Assembly (NCBI GenBank): GCA_026008535.1
Contig: BRKX01000015.1
Coordinates: 20,171,501-20,235,500 of the forward strand
Source of the DNA: Perilla frutescens
Taxonomy: Eukaryota > Streptophyta > Magnoliopsida > Lamiales > Lamiaceae
Reading direction: 5' to 3'
DNA: 64,000 nt
Part shown: piece by piece, positions 1-11,589 of the stretch
Numbering within the stretch: the stretch's first letter is position 1
Layout: every line of letters starts with the position of its first letter
Notes under the pieces: model-generated
The model's database searches: none
What the model was told of the DNA's origin: nothing
Seen by the model: only the letters and a program-made list of their open reading frames with translations
Made by a program: the position numbers and the translations under genes

Positions 1-446
1 TAAATAAAATCAAATCAAAGTATGATTAAAACATGATAGTTATTTTCTAAATTAAAAAAAAAAAACATAATAATTCACATTTGATCTTTTGTGCAATTAT
101 ATATTTATATATATATAGGATTTGGCTCAAATGAGGACACATCTTTGGGTGAGAAATAGGAACTAGTTACAACCATTAGATCTATTAAATTTAATGGTGC
201 AGATTTAGATTAAAATTTAATATTTTTTTAATTATATTTTTTATTAATTAGATATGGATAGATAATCCCACAAGAATAGGTATTTCCATATCAAAATTTA
301 TTTTTATTTCTTTATTTATCTCCCCCACTACCACACGTGATTTTAAGTCTGTTCTGCATTTTTTTTTCTGTTTCATCTTCTCTACGGTTTTATCAGAGTT
401 CTTCATTTTTTTTTGTCATTCTCTACAATTTTTCTCATCAACGAAG

Positions 447-3400
447 ATGGCTTCAACAGACATAACAAACCCGACAAATTCAGGTACTCATATATTTTCC
501 GTTTAAGATTATATTTTCTATAGATATTTTTCTTAAATATTGAATAATTTTCACCAACAATAGAGATTAGAGATGGCAGATTAGGGCATTAAAACACGAG
601 AACACACTAAAAATGATTATCTCAAATATAAAAAAAATGTGGGTTTGTTTTTCATTTGCAAGTTTGTAGTAATTTTTGTGCCAACTTGAGAGTTTACAAT
701 CAAATTAAGGAACTGAAAAAACGATGTTGTTGCGGCTGTCAAAAAGAAAAAAAAAAGAATGAATGTATTTAAAAAATCATTGCTATTGTCAACAATCTAA
801 TGCTAAATTAATTCAAAGTATTTTAAAATTGTTGCTTTCAAAAATTTATATTATTGCTTATAAAGACACAGATAATCACTTATATTGATATAACTTACTA
901 CTAGGTATGTATCATGATCTCGATCGCTGTATGTTGGTATTGTATTTTCTAGTATTTCATTTTTTTTTCTGCTACAGGCATCATTAGTCATGCACTAACA
1001 ATCTAATGGTAAGTTAATTCAAAGTTTTTGTAAATTGCTGTCAACAATCATTGATTCTGTCAACGATCTAATGCTAAATTAATTCAAAGTATTTCAAAAT
1101 TGTTGCTTTCAAACATTTATATTATTGCTTATAAAGACACTGATAATCACTTATATTGATATAACTTACTGCTTCTTAGTCATAAAAAAATAGAGCTTGC
1201 ATTCGTTTCTTTCAAAGCTAGGTATGTATCATGATCTCGATCGCTATATGTTGGTATTGTATTTTCTAGTATTTCAATTTCTTTTTTCTGCTACAGGCAT
1301 CATTACTCATGAACTAACAATCGTTGTCTGTGAATGTTGTATTTTATATGTGTTCTGTTTTGTATATTCATCCTCTTATTTATTGCATATTTATTTGTTT
1401 GCTATGTCGAGAAAATTGTGGCAATTCGAGTAAGTTGGCCAAAATAAATAAATCTGGGATTTTGTACTTTTATCTAAAATTTGATCATGTATATACAGAT
1501 ATCAATATCTCAAGTGATTGCGCAATTGATGTCTCACCTGGCATGACAAAATATTACACTCCACAATGTGATCATTCTGTTAAGCCACGTGTGGGTCAGA
1601 GTTTTCCTTCTCTCGATGTTGGTATACACTTTTATAAACAATATGCTTTGGTGTGTGGCTTCGATATCCGTCTAGGTACAACAAGGATGTCTAGAGATAG
1701 CACATGTGTGACGTGGAAATATGTTTATTGCAATAGAGAGGGGGTCAAGAATGTCACAATTCATAATGAAGGAAGCATATCAAACAAAAGATGTACGGTA
1801 TCAAACCTTGTCGACTGCAAGGCTCGTGTTATTTTCAAGTTTAGTGGTCGTGATGGATATGTCATTAGCAAGCTCATTGAACAACACATGCATACTCTAG
1901 TTCCAGATTCATACAAGCATTTTATGAAGATGAATTCTAACTTGGATGATGGCCATAAAAAATTTATACTGGCCTGTGCCAAGGCTAATGTAGGTGCAAT
2001 GAGGTCATACAAGATCCTTACCAAAACTGCTGGTGCATATTCTAAAGTTGGTTGTACAAGTAGGCAGGTTAAGAATTTCTCCCGTGACTTGAAAGCATTT
2101 GTGTTGGATGTTGATGCACAAATGATCCTTGATAAAATGTTTAGGACTCGGGATTTGTGTCCTGCATTTTATTATGAGTATCAAGTTGATGAGCAGGATC
2201 AATTAACATGCTTATTTTGGACGGATCCCATATCAAGGAAGAATTTTTGTGCCTTTGGAGACGTCATATCCTTTGATGCAACATACAGTACTAACAAGTG
2301 AGTCATATATAAATGTTTTTTATATCATTGCTTGTTTTATATATGTTTATTGCTTTTGTAATCTAAATTAGATGCTCTGTATGTTTATATGGTTTCATAA
2401 GATGCTATTTGTTTGTCTTTACAGATATGGTATGATTTTCGCCCCTTTCACGGGTAAGGATAATCATGGTAGATGTGTTACTTTGGGAGCTTCCTTGATG
2501 AGTGGGGAGTCTATTGAGTGTTATTCCTGGGTGTTTGAAAAATTTCAGAGGTGCATGGGTCACGGACCAGCTATCCTAATGACTGACCAGGATCCATCAA
2601 TTAAGGTTGCCATTGAACTTGTATTCACAAACACCAAGCATCGCTTATGCATGTGGCACATCATGATGAAGGTTCCAGAGAGGGTACCTTTTCATTTGAA
2701 GAAAGATCATATATTTATGAGAAGATTAAACAGCTTAGTTTGGTCAGTTGATATAGAGCCAAATGATTTTGACGTTGGTTGGATGCAAATGATGGTTGAA
2801 TTCGGCTTGACTGAAAATTCTTGGTTCAAACACATGTTTGATATTCGTGATACTTGGATTCCGGCATACTTCAGAGATTTTTCTATGGGTGGCTTGTTCA
2901 GGACAACATCACCTTCAGAGAGTGAGAATAGTGTTTTTCGTGCGCACATGAACAAAGGTTCAAACCTTCTTGAGTTTTTAATGTATTTTGATAGTGCTTT
3001 AGATTCTCAGAGGCACTCTCAATCAAAACTCAACAACGAAGATCTATCATGCTGCTATGTTTTCAAGACCATGCTTCAAATTGAAAAACATGTTGCTTCT
3101 GTATATACAAGACACATTTTCAAGGAGGTGCAACAAGATATTGAGTCTGCTTGCTATAAGTGTCGCCTCAAGAACATTACATATGGGGAATACAATTGTT
3201 TATATGAGGTAGAAGAACGTATGAATGGGATTTTCTATGTCACCTTTGATAAAGTTGAGACAGCGGTGGTGTGCACTTGCAAGAAGTTTGTGAGGATGGG
3301 CTTACTGTGTTGCCATGCTTATTTTGTTTTAAAGGATCTCAACTTTGAAACTATTCCTGAAAAATACATTGTCAGTCGTTGGACGAAATTACCATGGGCA

Positions 3401-3826
3401 AATACATCTCATTTGGCTAACGCCGATGTCCAAGAGTCTTGTGATGGTATTGAACAAAACAAGTTGGTTTTGCATGCCATTATTTCAGAGTGTTATAGCA
3501 CTGTGGGATTACTTGAAGGCAACCGAGAGAAAGCAAAGTTGTTGCTGCAAACTATACGTAAATTTAAAGATGAACTGAAGCCAAATGCAGATAATATGTT
3601 AGCAAGGTCGGCTAAAAAGAGATTGTTTAAAGAATTTTATTGTTCGACTGTGCCTGAAGAAATTTATGTGAAGCCACCAGCTCCGGTGAAAACCAAAGGT
3701 AGTGGTAGTCGTATCAAATCGAGAAAGGAAAAAATTGCTAAACAAAAGGAGAAACCACTACGAATGTGTAGTAAATGCCACAAGATGTCTCACCATGACG
3801 CTAGGAACTGTAGCAATACTCAATGA
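447..3826 (+). CDS. FAR1-RELATED SEQUENCE 5-like / MULE transposase, intact
   Basis: Three exons join in frame to give 745 residues: 447-483, 1499-2297 and 2425-3826, with GT-AG introns at 484-1498 and 2298-2424. The start ATG at 447 was chosen because its short exon ends in phase with the acceptor at 1498. Order of domains: FAR1-type N-terminal zinc DNA-binding region (about residues 40-130, including GxxFxSLDxGIxFY), MULE transposase core (about 268-360, with FDATYSTNKYGM, MTDQDPSI and CMWH), SWIM zinc finger (C562, C564, C574, H576) and a C-terminal CCHC-like knuckle (C727, C730, C741) after a lysine-rich stretch. Candidate acidic catalytic residues are D272 and D333. Known: the family includes both mobile transposases and domesticated light-signalling factors. 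Inference: the neighbouring Ulp1 gene and repeats favour a transposase. No stop or frameshift was seen, so it may be recently active. Confidence 0.85.
777..1319 (+). repeat. Tandem duplication inside intron 1 of the transposase gene
   Basis: Two direct copies, 777-1003 and 1048-1319, are offset by 271 bp and nearly identical. The second carries about 45 extra bases near 1175-1218. Each contains the same polypyrimidine-CTACAG acceptor-like motif (about 970-978 and 1290-1297), so the duplication also doubles potential splice acceptors in this 1-kb intron. Confidence 0.85.
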
Positions 3827-3973
3827 TATTGTGTTCTGATTGAAAATTTTGGATATATGGTTTATACATTGCATTGCCATATATTTCCCCGGTTATCTAT
3901 CTACATTTTGTTCTTTTAGATTAATTATTATTTATCTAATCAATTATGTTAACCATAGATGCTGATAGTGTAT

Positions 3974-4090
3974 TGTGATGCTAATCATATATGGGCAGTA
4001 ACTGCGACACCTTTGCAAAATAACTCTTCTGATTTGTTTTCGTTAGTATCCTTTTTGAAGTTTGAACCACTTTCACTGAAAAAACTTTGG
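3974..4090 (+). pseudogene. Captured SNF2/Rad5-like helicase exon fragment
   Basis: In the frame starting near 3959, about 40 residues resemble helicase motif III and the following helix of plant SMARCA3-like (Rad5/HLTF) proteins: an IWAVTATPLQNNSSDLFSL core and FLKFEPLSLKKLW. The usual VTGTP is VTATP here. There is no other helicase motif on either side, and the reading frame runs straight into PPR-like sequence. It is therefore a captured fragment inside the Mutator-like element rather than a gene. Family assignment rests on motif recognition only. Confidence 0.65.
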
Positions 4091-4569
4091 AATTGTTTAA
4101 TAACTGGTCTTGGATACGTTGGTAGGACGTTAGAAGCCAACGCGATTTTCCAAGAAATGCTGATTTCAGGTGGTAGGCTGAAATCATGTTGTTCAATGCA
4201 ATGCTCAAAAGCTGTTTGAGGAAAGGCTTGTTAGAGCTGTGTGATAAAGTTTTAAGGGCTGTTAATGATATGGGATTGGAGATGAATCGTAAGATGTTTG
4301 AGATTTTGATCGATTACTATGTTAATGCTGGGCGATTGAATGATACGTGGCTAGTGCTTGCTGAGAAGAAGATAAAGGGCTATGATCCAAATTCTTATGT
4401 GTATAGTAAGATTATTGAGATTTATAGGGATAACGGGATGTGGAAAAAAGCAATGGGGATGGATAGGAGGATATATGGTAGCGTCACTGATACGTTCTCA
4501 AGAAATGGGGAATTAGGAGAAGCTTTGGAAGTTTTTGAGGATATATTTGCTTACCATATTGTATTCTGA
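4091..4569 (+). pseudogene. Captured PPR gene fragment, frameshifted
   Basis: Two overlapping frames (4091 to about 4190, then 4186-4569) together read as about five degenerate P-class pentatricopeptide repeats. Examples are FNAMLKSCLRKGLLELCDKV, FEILIDYYVNAGRLNDTW and YSKIIEIYRDNGMWKKA. A frameshift lies near 4185, and a stretch appears deleted near 4450-4475, where one repeat jumps into the next. There is no organelle targeting peptide and no start, so this is a remnant. It probably derives from an organellar RNA-binding PPR gene and is fused directly to the SNF2 fragment upstream. Confidence 0.75.
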
Positions 4570-4776
4570 TGCTAATTAGCATTAAAATTCAATAACATAA
4601 GCAATAAGATCATAGTAATTAAGAATAACATTAAAAAAACGTGATTTGTTTTAATTTGCAGTTTGTAGTAAACTTCGTGCCAGCTTGAGCTTTTCCTCGA
4701 ATGGGTGGTGGGCATCTGCTCTTGCTCTTCCTCAGCTGCACCTTTAAGGCATTTGATCGAGCAGCTGGAGAGCATG

Positions 4777-6290
4777 GATTTTGTAATTTTTTTATTGATT
4801 ATCTTGTTACTGATTAGCATTAACATACACTATTATAAGCATTAACATACACTATTATAAGTAATAACTATCTTAGTATGAGAACGTTAACTCTATGCTT
4901 ATTTACTAAATTTTGATTGTTTGCGTTATTATATTTTTAGTGCTAAATTTTGTAATTTTTTATTGCTTATCTTGTTACTGATTTGCATTAACATACACTA
5001 TTATAAGCAATAACATACACTATTATAAGCAATAACTATCTTAGTATGAGAGCGTTACCTCTATGCTTATTTACTAAATTTTGATTGCTTTCGTTATTAT
5101 ATTTTGTGCTAAATTTTGTAATTTTTTATTGCTTATCTTGTTACTGATTAGCATTAACATACCCTATTATAAGCAATAACATTATACTAATTAAGCATAT
5201 ATTTCTGAAAATGTAAAAATATTTGCATTTTTTTCTTGGTTTTATGATACACTGAGAACGTTAGAACTATGTTTATTTACTATACATTGATTTCTTATGT
5301 TATTATATTTTAGTGCTAGTTTTTGTAATTATAATCAATCCCTTGCCCCTATATTAAATAATCATTTTGAAAAGTAAAATAAAATAAAATTAATAACACA
5401 TCTGAAACTAATAAAATTAAAAATATATATATTTTTTAGTTCAAAATTTTAATATTTAAAATTTGGGAAAATAACATCTAGTATATAGACAAAAGCAATG
5501 TTGTATATTTTTATAAGGATTACAACATAGTTTATCTCGCTATTTCCAAATAATTTTTTAAATAAAAATCAATTTTTTATATTTATAATTGTTATATCGA
5601 TAGGAATTCACTATAATGAGCACTTAGCACTAGGCACAATGCTTAATTATTGTATTGTCATTGCTTATCATATTGTATTGTAATGCTAATTAGCATTAAT
5701 CCTCAGCCACACTCTCCTTAGTATGAGAACGTTAGCTCTATGTTTATATACTAAATTTTGATTGCTTGCGTTATTATATTTTTAGTGCTAAATTTTGTAA
5801 TTTTTTATTGCTTATCTTGTTACTGATTAGTATTAACATACACTATTATAAGCAATAACATTATACTAATTAAGCATATATTTCTGAAAATGTAAAAATA
5901 TTTGCTAGTTTTTGTAAAAAGTATTTTTTTAATTCAAAATTTTAATATTTAAAATTTGGGAAAATAGCATCTAGTATACAGACAAAAGCAATGTTGTATA
6001 TTTTTATAAGGATTACAACAAAGTTTATTATTTTAATTTCTTCTAGTAAATCAACTAATTATACACATTAATTCACAAATGCAATTTAAATGCATCTCGT
6101 TATTTCCAAATAATTTTTTAAATAAAAATCTATTTTTTATTTATAATATATTATTTATAATTGTTATATTGATAGGAATTCACTATAATGAGCACTTGGC
6201 ACTAGGCACAATGCTTAATTATTATATTGTCATTGCTTATCATATTGTATTGTAATGCTAATTAGCATTAAAGTTCAATCTCATAAGCAA
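4777..6290 (+). repeat. AT-rich tandem and segmental duplications inside the MULE
   Basis: A unit of about 165 bp is repeated head to tail at about 4777-4942, 4943-5110 and 5111 onward, and again at about 5720-5890. A larger block is duplicated at about 5420-5720 and 5930-6290. It contains the TTTGGGAAAATA and CACTATAATGAGCACTT words. The arrangement looks like serial unequal exchange. No coding potential is seen. Confidence 0.75.
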
Positions 6291-6698
6291 TAAAATCATA
6301 GTAATTAAGCATAGGGCTTATGCTCTAACACTAAGAAGAGTGATCATGCGACCCAAATCCTATATCGATATATTAGTTTGCGCATGAGTAAAGATTCTTG
6401 TAGTAGCTAGAAAAAAAAACTTGATTTGTTTCTATTTGCAAGTTTCTAGTAATCTTTGTGCCAACTTGAGCTTTTCCTCGAATGGGTGGTGGACATCTAC
6501 TCTTCCTCAGCCACACCTTTGAGGCATTTTATCAAGCAGCTGGAGAGCATGGATTGAGCACTTGGCACCAGACACAATGGTTAATTTTTATATTGTGATT
6601 GCTTACGATATTGCATTGTGATGCTAATTAGCATTAAAATTCAATAACATAAGCAATAAAATCATAATAATTAAGCATAGGACTCGAGGAAGAATTAC

Positions 6699-6786
6699 CT
6701 TTTCTGTTTGCATCTAGAATATCAGCATAATGCAGATGCTCATGTGGCATGGGTGTGAACCTGATGGAGTCAAAAGCATCATGAAA
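6699..6786 (-). pseudogene. Captured orphan exon with intact splice sites
   Basis: An 88-nt open segment on the minus strand is bounded by a good acceptor (TTGATTGCAG) and donor (AAAAG/GTAATT). It encodes about 29 residues, including FTPMPHEHLHYADILDAN. No neighbouring exons of a matching gene are visible, so it looks like a host exon captured with parts of both flanking introns. I do not recognise the parent protein. Confidence 0.5.
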
Positions 6787-7542
6787 CTGCAATCAATGTT
6801 AAAAATATCAGAAACAAGTCATCAAGCCATGAGAGCATCGTGTGAGAGGGCAGCTTTAAGCATCACAATACAATATTGATTTATTAGTTTGAGCATGAGT
6901 AAATATGCATGTAGCAGCTAGAAAAAAATTTGATTTGCTTACCATATTGTATTGTGATGATAATTACCATTAAAATTCAATAACATAAGCAATAAGATCA
7001 TAGTAATGAAGCATAGTATTAAAAAAGTGATTTGTTTTAATTTGCAGTTTTTAGTAATCTTTGTGACAGCTTGAGCTTTTCCTCAAATGGGTGGTGGGCA
7101 TCTGCTCTTCCTCAGCCACACCTTTGAGGCATTTGATCGAGCAGCTCGAGAGCATTCAAAACCAGAAAATACAACAACAACTAACAGCGAGATCATGCAT
7201 ACATGGTTGCGAAAGAGAGTATTCAAAACTATAAAATACACGAATGCATACTTGAGTAAGAACAAGTTCATTATTTCATTATATATACTTTTATAAACAA
7301 TAATATAAATTTTTAGAAGCAGCAACTACAAAATTTAACAAACTAATCACAAAATCCAATAGTAATTGAATAAACTATGAAAAAATCCAATGATCAACTG
7401 TTCAATAACATATCAAATTCGATACTATGAAAAATCTAATGATAATTGAATAAAATATGAAAAATCCAATGATAAATGAATAAAGTGTGAAAAAATCAAA
7501 TGATAATTGAATAAACTATATTAAAAAAAACTGAACTCGCTA

Positions 7543-10500
7543 TCAAATTTTTTCCTTGAATAAATCATTCACACTAACTGGACGCTTTGCAATCACACTT
7601 GAGTAAACACGTCGGGCACTTTTTATAATATCATCTTTGTGAATGTTGTTCTCTGCTGTGAGTATGGCAGCACAATATTTCAACCGCATGCATCTCATTT
7701 GTGCACCGTTCATCCTCTTTATTCCACAGTTCCAACCTTCAACGCCTCCTCCCATATATGTCTCCATATGGCGCATTGCATACACACCACAGTCACGTGT
7801 GTTTTTTGCATCCCTCCATGGCATTTTTAGCCTAGTGATACATGCTCTATTGATTCCGACAGACTTTTCATTAAGACCAGCATCATGCAAGTATTTGCTG
7901 AATACGTCTTGCTGCAAACAAGTCATGAAAACTTCACATTAAAAAATGAATCACTATTTAATAAGAAACAAATCGTTCAGAAAATTAAAGTCCAATAACA
8001 AAATAACCAAACACTAATTCTGACTAATTCAACATTAAATTATGTCTAGCACAAGAAATAATGCTCACCAAAAAGATTGGTGTGTTACCATACTTGAATC
8101 TGATGTCGACACTATCTTGTGCATCAGAATTGTCAATGATGCAAGCTTCAAAGTATACAACATCAAAGCAGACCACATAATAATGCTCATCTTTAAGGAT
8201 TGGGAAAAAGAATTGAGATAAAATTATTACAAAAATACATCAATACACAACATATAATGTATATCAGCAAAAGCATCACACTAATCTTATTACCATATCA
8301 ATTTTATCCAATGAATGAATCACCGAATTCGATATTTCCTCTTCGAGCTTCTTAGAAAAATTCTCTTTACATCTGTCAGTGGCCCATTCTTTTGGTGGAT
8401 TCGCAATCGGTATGCACTACAAAATCAAGAATCAATGATGTAAAAAGCTTTCGAAGTTATTTTTTTAACACTAAATAATTCAAACTTTACTACTTACACA
8501 TGGGTCTGTGGTTGCAAAAAATCTACATGGAGACGTTTTTGCCCTCAGATCTTCCTTAAAGTTTAAGACGATGCTCCACACATCAACCACTGAAGAACTT
8601 ATCCATACCTCAGCACGAAGGGTTCTCATTTCCTTCCTCCTTAAGTTAGTTTTGTTGTCTGAAAAGACAACCTCCTCACTGCAAACAAGGGTTTATATTA
8701 TTAATATTAGTCATTTTCATGCATAAAAGAGTAAAATAATCACAAATTTTAATCTCTGTTGATCACTTCTTACTTGCCTTGATGTTTCTTGTGAACCAAC
8801 CAGAAAAACAATTCTTTTTCTCGTTTATCCACCTTCTCTGATGTATCTATGGCTCTTTCCATATATGGTGACGTCAATGCTTCATTCACTTTGTTATTAT
8901 TGGCATTCCTCTTAACCATTTGATGTTTTGATGCGGCAACAACAACCTTCGCACAAAACAGTAGTAACTATTCTCATAACGCAATCATTAAAAGCAAACT
9001 ACACCTGCAATATTTTCTCTTATTGAGACCAATTAACTACCATTGTATAAGTGTACAAGCGATAATATATGCCTTAATAAGCTATTACTCATGCTTATTC
9101 AAGCAATACCTCGAATGTTGTTTATATTTATACCTTTAATAAAAACCTCGCATTATGCAACCACAACTGATCGAATTTTTTTAAAAAAACTACCTATAAA
9201 AGAAACGTATGCAAGTGATTTTGTTTTATGAGTATAAACCACGAAGTTATGTCGTTATAAGCGATTATTTAGACCTTCATAAGCAATAACAATATGAATG
9301 CACCTTTAAATCAAATATAATCCATCACTTTAAAAATAAAATTAAAATCACTATACCACATTCATTCAAAAATAAATGTATCATCAAACCAAGCAAAAAT
9401 GTAGAGAGAACTATTTTTTTTTTGAATTCACACAATGCAAAAAATATAAAATTTTATATACACATATACATACCTTTTGCCTTTTATGGCTTTCCATTTT
9501 TTTACCCTGTGTAAAATTGACAAAATTAGCATTAATCAAATAGATTTATAACAATGCAACTTGAAACTTAACCTTATCATTCGCGACTTCAATATTTTCA
9601 TCAGGTTTCCTCTTCAATAATTCTTCAGAAAGCTGTCAATTGTGTATAGTAAGACAATAATGTTTGTTATATGATCTATTCATATATATAATTATTAAAT
9701 GACAATACAATTAACTTACGTGCTCATCTTCATTCTCGCCAACATATCTAACATTTTCCTGACCAAACTCTTGTGTTAATCCAAGGCTGAAGCTTGGAAT
9801 ATCATCATCTCTGCTGTTAAACTCTGCCCTTTTGAGGATTGCATTTTCGATCCCTTCAATAATTGAAATGCATTCAGGATTTCCCCAGAAATCATCCTCA
9901 TTTCGTGCTTCTTGAGTTACCGATATTGATTCTGTTGATCCAAACTTATTTCCAACTAGATGTTGAGCACCGTCTACCATTGACTTAAACCGTGCGCTAT
10001 CACTTACTTCTTTTGGTGCTCTATCTAGCAAAGTGATGAGCTTCACGATTGTGTCAGCCAATAATTTGGACGTTGTTTTGTATTCTTCTGTAAACTCATC
10101 GAGAACATCTTTTGCATTGTTAGGCCGTCTATTTGGATGTGCAACATTGTGTGCTGGATTAACTTCTTGTTCTTCTTGTAATGTCCCAACTTCAAATCGT
10201 GGGCAGATACGTCCAGCTCCAAACCTTCCAGTTTGATTTCATTCTGTTGGCGTTTCCTCATGATCGTGTAAGTCCATCCTTTAATTGATGGAAAATCTCT
10301 TGCAACGTCCCTTTGATTTTGATGTACTACTCTATCCACATACATGGCCTGTAATTGATGCATTTATAATCAGTTAGTAAACGTATAAAATATTACACGA
10401 CGGAAAAATAAGCATCCAATGCCAGTAGGCATTTTAATGTATCTTTGCAAGTAATACGAGAACCTTAAATAAGCAACAACATCTCACCGTTATAAATAGT

Positions 10501-11221
10501 GTAGGTCCCCCAAAGTAATTACTCTTGTTTTTATCCCATATCACTTTATGTTCGATAAGTGATCTCACCACATATTCACACCAATCAAGATCAGCAATAG
10601 TATCTAGCTTGTCCATATAATTCATTAGGTGAGGTGATATGTATCCATTGACTGTATTCTCCACCAAGGATGCTGTAACAAGCACCAAGAAATTCATCTT
10701 AAACATATCACCACCATCGCTGTCGTTCATCATCTTAACTCTCACGTCATTCATTACTATACGACCCCGACCCCTTTCCTTATCAAACTGATTATACCAA
10801 GTTTCTTCCTTAGAGCATACATCCGATCGTCTTCTAGTCTGGATTAATATGCCACCTTTCGGGAATCCAAAAACAGAATAGACGTCATCAGGATCGACGC
10901 TTATGCTTCTTCCGTTATCCATTACAAGCTCCGAGCTACTTGCATCAAAATGATCTAGTACCCAATACACTAATTGTGCTGGCACTTTATGAGTGGTCAA
11001 GTGCAAGATTTGCGCAAAACCCATAGTCCGCACCGCATCCTTCTGCTTCTCGTTTATATATCCCATAGCATCCACTAATTCACCAGGACAAGCCCTACTC
11101 TTCAGCTGTGGAAATACATCAACATTATTGCTGCCCCCAGTTCTTTTATTTACTCTCCCCATTTTATTAGCATTGCTTTCATTTTTTCCCCGTGGTTTTC
11201 GAGCAGATGGCCGATTTGCAG
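7543..11221 (-). pseudogene. Ulp1-like (C48) cysteine protease gene of the MULE, frameshifted
   Basis: At least nine minus-strand exons can be traced: 11221-10488, 10348-9720, 9632-9573, 9506-9474, 8946-8774, 8678-8499, 8416-8294, about 8208-8069 and 7911-7543. The N-terminal exon (an ATG is available at 11162) has a basic RKPRGK patch and a plant-mobile-domain-like region (LVYWVLDHFD, VYSVFGFPKGG). The C-terminal exons hold the protease triad: His in DEHYYVV, Asp in IIDNSD, Cys in TRDCGVYAMRHME. The glutamine usual six residues before Cys is absent. Frame breaks occur near 10235 (NEI to NQTGRFGAGR) and near 8515 (a run of five Ts), and the acceptor for the His exon near 8209 is not AG. Ulp1 enzymes process or remove SUMO in the nucleus; the role of transposon-borne copies is unknown. 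The gene is probably non-functional as read. Confidence 0.75.
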
Positions 11222-11280
11222 CTGCAATTAAAATATATTACAATATCATGAGCAGTAAACATATACATACACAACAATAG

Positions 11281-11475
11281 GTTACAATTAAATTAAGCAA
11301 CTAACTGGAAAATGATGATATTGCGTCTGACAAAAAAAAAAGCAACAATCAATTTAAAAAATCATTTGCTACAACCAACAATCTAATGCTAAGTTAATTC
11401 AAAGTTTTTTTAAGTTGTTTCCCAACGTTTATATTATTGCTTACAAAAGCACAAATAATCATTTAGATTGGATAA
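11281..11475 (+). repeat. Right copy of the MULE subterminal direct repeat
   Basis: This block matches about 695-900 at the left side in direct orientation, with shared words such as CAATCTAATGCTAA, TTAATTCAAAG and TTTATATTATTGCTTA. It lies upstream of the protease gene, whereas the left copy lies in intron 1 of the transposase gene. Confidence 0.8.
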
Positions 11476-11589
11476 ATTACATTTTATAGAGATAAATGCT
11501 TGAGAGGCAGGATGACAGTACAAATGTACAATCTCTCTGGATCTACTAGTTTATTCCAAGGTGGAAAGGCTAAATATGAATTTTCTCCT

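Larger units (their letters stand above)
4639..7155 (+). repeat. Three dispersed copies of a ~135-bp module within the MULE
   Basis: Copies at about 4639-4776, 6419-6553 and 7026-7155 run from a GATTTGTTT-like start to GCAGCTGGAGAGCAT. The first half also matches 640-685 at the left flank of the element. All are in the same orientation. They share a short open stretch (MGGGHLLFL...), but the copies do not agree on a long frame. I see no recognisable protein; they may be a duplicated captured sequence. Confidence 0.8.
117..11480. mobile_element. Large Mutator-like element with FAR1-type transposase and Ulp1-like protease (Kaonashi-like MULE)
   Basis: Seen: an intact FAR1/MULE transposase gene on + (447-3826) converges on an Ulp1-like protease gene on - (7543-11221). 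The space between them is filled by captured gene fragments and repeated non-coding modules. A non-coding block of about 190 bp occurs at both flanks (about 695-900 and 11281-11475) in the same orientation, which ties both genes to one unit. Known: plant Kaonashi-type MULEs carry Ulp1-like (C48) protease genes, and Mutator-like elements capture host exons. Inference: this is one composite MULE. The left limit is placed near a terminal-looking motif at about 117 and the right limit after the repeated block. I could not find matching terminal inverted repeats or a 9-11 bp target duplication, so the exact ends are unknown. Confidence 0.65.
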
